Assembly (NCBI GenBank): GCA_002493865.1
Contig: DLAC01000024.1
Location: forward strand, 1 to 8,392
DNA length: 8,392 bases
Direction: 5' to 3'
Source of the DNA: Caryophanales bacterium UBA7057
GTDB lineage: Bacteria; Bacillota_I; Bacilli_A; RF39; UBA660
Shown here: in pieces, positions 6,971-8,392 of the stretch
How positions within the stretch are numbered: position 1 is the first letter of the stretch
Layout: each line of letters begins with the position of its first letter
Translations under genes and position numbers: made by a program
The notes under the pieces: generated by a model
Seen by the model: only the letters and a program-made list of their open reading frames with translations
What the model was told of the DNA's origin: nothing
The model's database searches: none

Positions 6971-7006
6971 AAATCAAAGAAAAAGACTGAGTCAAACAAC
7001 TCGTCT
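6971..7006 (-). terminator. Intrinsic terminator after the DUF1292 gene
   Basis: Reading the minus strand, AGAC-GAGT (7006-6999) pairs with ACTC and GTCT (6992-6984), with one bulged A and a six-base loop. A T-rich tract TTTTTCTTT follows directly. The hairpin begins 13 nt after the stop codon at 7020. This ends the PP2C-DUF1292 transcript and isolates it from deoD. Confidence 0.78.
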
Positions 7007-7019
7007 CATCATCAAAATT

Positions 7020-7304
7020 TTAGATACATTCATCTTCTGAATCGGTCATATGATATTTTAACTTTGTACTGGCAGTAATCGTTTGTAGCATTCGATCAAT
7101 CATGGCTTTTTCTTTCTCAGTTTCTATGGATAGAAGTTTTCCCTCTTCTAAAATCGAGGAGAAACAATTTATATTCCCATCGTTATCTTTAGAATAATCT
7201 GTATAGGCAACATATTGTTTATGGGTATGATCAGACTCAAATGTAAATAAAATATCAAACTCTTTCTGATCATGGTTATTTTGAACAATCAATTTTTCTT
7301 TCAT
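7020..7304 (-). CDS. DUF1292 (YrzB-like) small acidic protein
   Basis: This 94-residue soluble protein resembles the DUF1292 family (PF06949), whose members are small acidic proteins of unknown function in Bacillota. The diagnostic pattern is an ILFTFES segment (here 18-24), an aromatic YVAYTDY strand (31-37), an acidic asparagine-rich turn, then CFSSILEEGKLLSIETEKE and a closing helix (about 63-77). The ATG overlaps the TGA of the phosphatase gene as ATGA, with GGAGGA seven to eight bases upstream inside that gene, so translational coupling is likely. It ends just before an intrinsic terminator. No catalytic residues, membrane segment or signal peptide are visible. Family assignment is from pattern and length; function is unknown, and a link to the phosphatase is inferred from the overlap alone. 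Confidence 0.8.
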   Translation of the reverse strand: MKEKLIVQNNHDQKEFDILFTFESDHTHKQYVAYTDYSKDNDGNINCFSSILEEGKLLSIETEKEKAMIDRMLQTITASTKLKYHMTDSEDECI

Positions 7305-8392
7305 CTAGACTTCCTCCGATTCATCGAATTATCATATACTGCTGCGGTTGCATTATCATGACCTGCAATAATTTTTTCATAATGTGCTTCATCTTCACCT
7401 TTACTTCGAATGGCATCGAAGTTGATTGCCTCTTGAACCAGTAAATCCGCAACTTTCGAAGCGGGGGATGCTTGGGCAATCACTTGAATTTTATTCGTTT
7501 TTAAAGCATCTGTTACTCCATCACTAAATAAAAGGAGCTTATCATAACTTTGATTAGAAGCACTGTAAAATTGAGGAACACCTACATTTTCCATTCCCAT
7601 ACATCGAAGAAGAATACTTCCATTTCTTGCAAATCTTAAGTCATCTAGTTTTCTCCTAGTCGGTTGTTGATCTCCAATCATTGCTAAATAGGCATAGGAC
7701 TCGTCTTTGGTAATCAAAGAAATATCTTTGTCAGTGACACAATATGCTCTAGAGTCTCCAATATTCGCAATAATCGTTTCTTCTTTTAATACAACTGCAC
7801 AAACTAAAGTCGCACCACTTCGAATTTCTTCAGAATCATTAAAAAGCTGATAGATTTCTCTACTAATTTCTTGAATTCTTTGATTTAAGCTTTGAATCAG
7901 CGCATAAGAATCTTGATAGTACTCTTCAGGAAGAGAAGAAAACCAATGACTTAATTCCCGAATTGTATATTGGCTTGCCTTTTCTCCATACTTTACTCCA
8001 CCCATTCCATCAGAGACTGCCAAAAATTTAAAATTCTCAATATGTGGATGAGTCATGATTAATACAGAATCTTCCTGATTTTTTCGATACCTACCAATAT
8101 CCTGAGTTGCATATAAAGTTTCTCCTAAACTATAATTAGATTGTCTATTTTTTAATTGTGTTCCATTTAAGATATCGATTAAACACTGATTTAAAGCATA
8201 GTAGTTGATTTCAATATTTTTAATACCTTTTGCATCTTCAATATCTTGAGATACCTTATTTAAAAGAGCTATATGCTCTTTAGTCATGTCTACAGAATCG
8301 AAGTCTAAATAATAAAGAGAATTAATAGCAATATCAATCGCTTGTAATAACTGGCAACTATTTGTTTTAAAATAAAAGGAACTATTAATCTC
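7301..8392 (-). CDS. PP2C-family (PPM) serine/threonine phosphatase, 5' partial (N-terminus beyond right edge)
   Basis: The frame is open to the window edge: 363 residues are visible before the TGA at 7301. Residues about 87-355 are a PPM domain with all metal-binding motifs: RKNQEDS (103-109, D108), AVSDGMGG (125-132, D128), SGAT (192-195), NIGDSRAY (210-217), SDGVTD (290-295, D291) and GHDNAT (344-349, D346). It should be a soluble Mg/Mn-dependent phospho-Ser/Thr phosphatase. About 85 visible residues before the domain look helical and are not recognised. An internal ATG at 8287 is possible, but it has no ribosome site (GATTCTGTAGAC precedes it), the 35 codons upstream are stop-free and protein-like, and none is ATG, GTG or TTG; I therefore infer a start outside the window. 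Its stop overlaps the DUF1292 start. No kinase is visible; one may lie beyond the edge. Confidence 0.9.
   Translation of the reverse strand, partial: EINSSFYFKTNSCQLLQAIDIAINSLYYLDFDSVDMTKEHIALLNKVSQDIEDAKGIKNIEINYYALNQCLIDILNGTQLKNRQSNYSLGETLYATQDIGRYRKNQEDSVLIMTHPHIENFKFLAVSDGMGGVKYGEKASQYTIRELSHWFSSLPEEYYQDSYALIQSLNQRIQEISREIYQLFNDSEEIRSGATLVCAVVLKEETIIANIGDSRAYCVTDKDISLITKDESYAYLAMIGDQQPTRRKLDDLRFARNGSILLRCMGMENVGVPQFYSASNQSYDKLLLFSDGVTDALKTNKIQVIAQASPASKVADLLVQEAINFDAIRSKGEDEAHYEKIIAGHDNATAAVYDNSMNRRKSR

Larger units (their letters stand above)
6808..7019. other. Intergenic region between the DUF1292 gene and deoD
   Basis: This 212-bp gap holds the terminator of the upstream unit and the candidate deoD promoters. 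The remainder (about 6921-6970) is AT-rich with no supported gene. I saw no purine riboswitch architecture and no tRNA or other structured RNA. Confidence 0.6.

Noticed and set aside
6808..7019. Purine riboswitch ahead of deoD
   Set aside because: Salvage genes can carry one, but no three-way-junction arms or conserved loops were found; the only good hairpin is the terminator of the upstream unit.

Overview
This 8.4 kb window is AT-rich bacterial chromosome from a Bacillota (Firmicutes) lineage, most likely an uncultured Bacilli-type or gut bacterium. The evidence is strong Shine-Dalgarno sites of the GGAGG/AGGTGA type, the family set (TmcAL, the YfmF/YfmH M16 pair, DUF1292) and the low GC. 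The genetic code looks standard: TGG encodes Trp and TGA is a real stop at the end of the phosphatase gene. The species cannot be named from the sequence. No mobile element, CRISPR array, tRNA or rRNA was seen.

Layout. Positions 2-1024 (minus) hold the N-terminal 341 residues of a membrane-anchored XRE-type HTH regulator that runs off the left edge. A 103-bp divergent region (1025-1127) carries two back-to-back extended -10 promoters. tmcAL (1128-2279, plus), a tRNA-Met wobble-modification enzyme, reads away from the regulator. It converges on a minus-strand gene cluster with only two bases between stop codons. Read in its own direction, that cluster is deoD (6807-6091), yfmF (6050-4776), yfmH (4789-3515) and a GHL10-type glycosyl hydrolase (3475-2282). 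The gaps are 40 nt, a 14-nt overlap, and about 39 nt. Further right, a PP2C phosphatase (8392-7301, N-terminus outside the window) and a DUF1292 protein (7304-7020) overlap by ATGA. They end at a clear intrinsic terminator (6971-7006), which separates this unit from deoD.

How the genes relate. YfmF and YfmH look like a heterodimeric M16 peptidase pair in which only YfmH keeps the zinc site. Relatives in Bacillus are linked to EF-P modification. TmcAL also serves translation. DeoD does purine nucleoside salvage and the GHL10 protein probably acts on wall glycan, so the four-gene minus-strand cluster looks like shared housekeeping transcription, not one pathway. The PP2C/DUF1292 pair is a separate signalling-like unit.

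Most of the window is ordinary core genome, and no complete new system can be demonstrated. The points most worth a second look are the membrane-tethered XRE regulator with its compact divergent promoter region, the Asp-to-Asn change at the expected catalytic position of DeoD, a hairpin that would bury the start codon of the GHL10 gene, and the coupled PP2C-DUF1292 pair whose phosphatase continues beyond the right edge.
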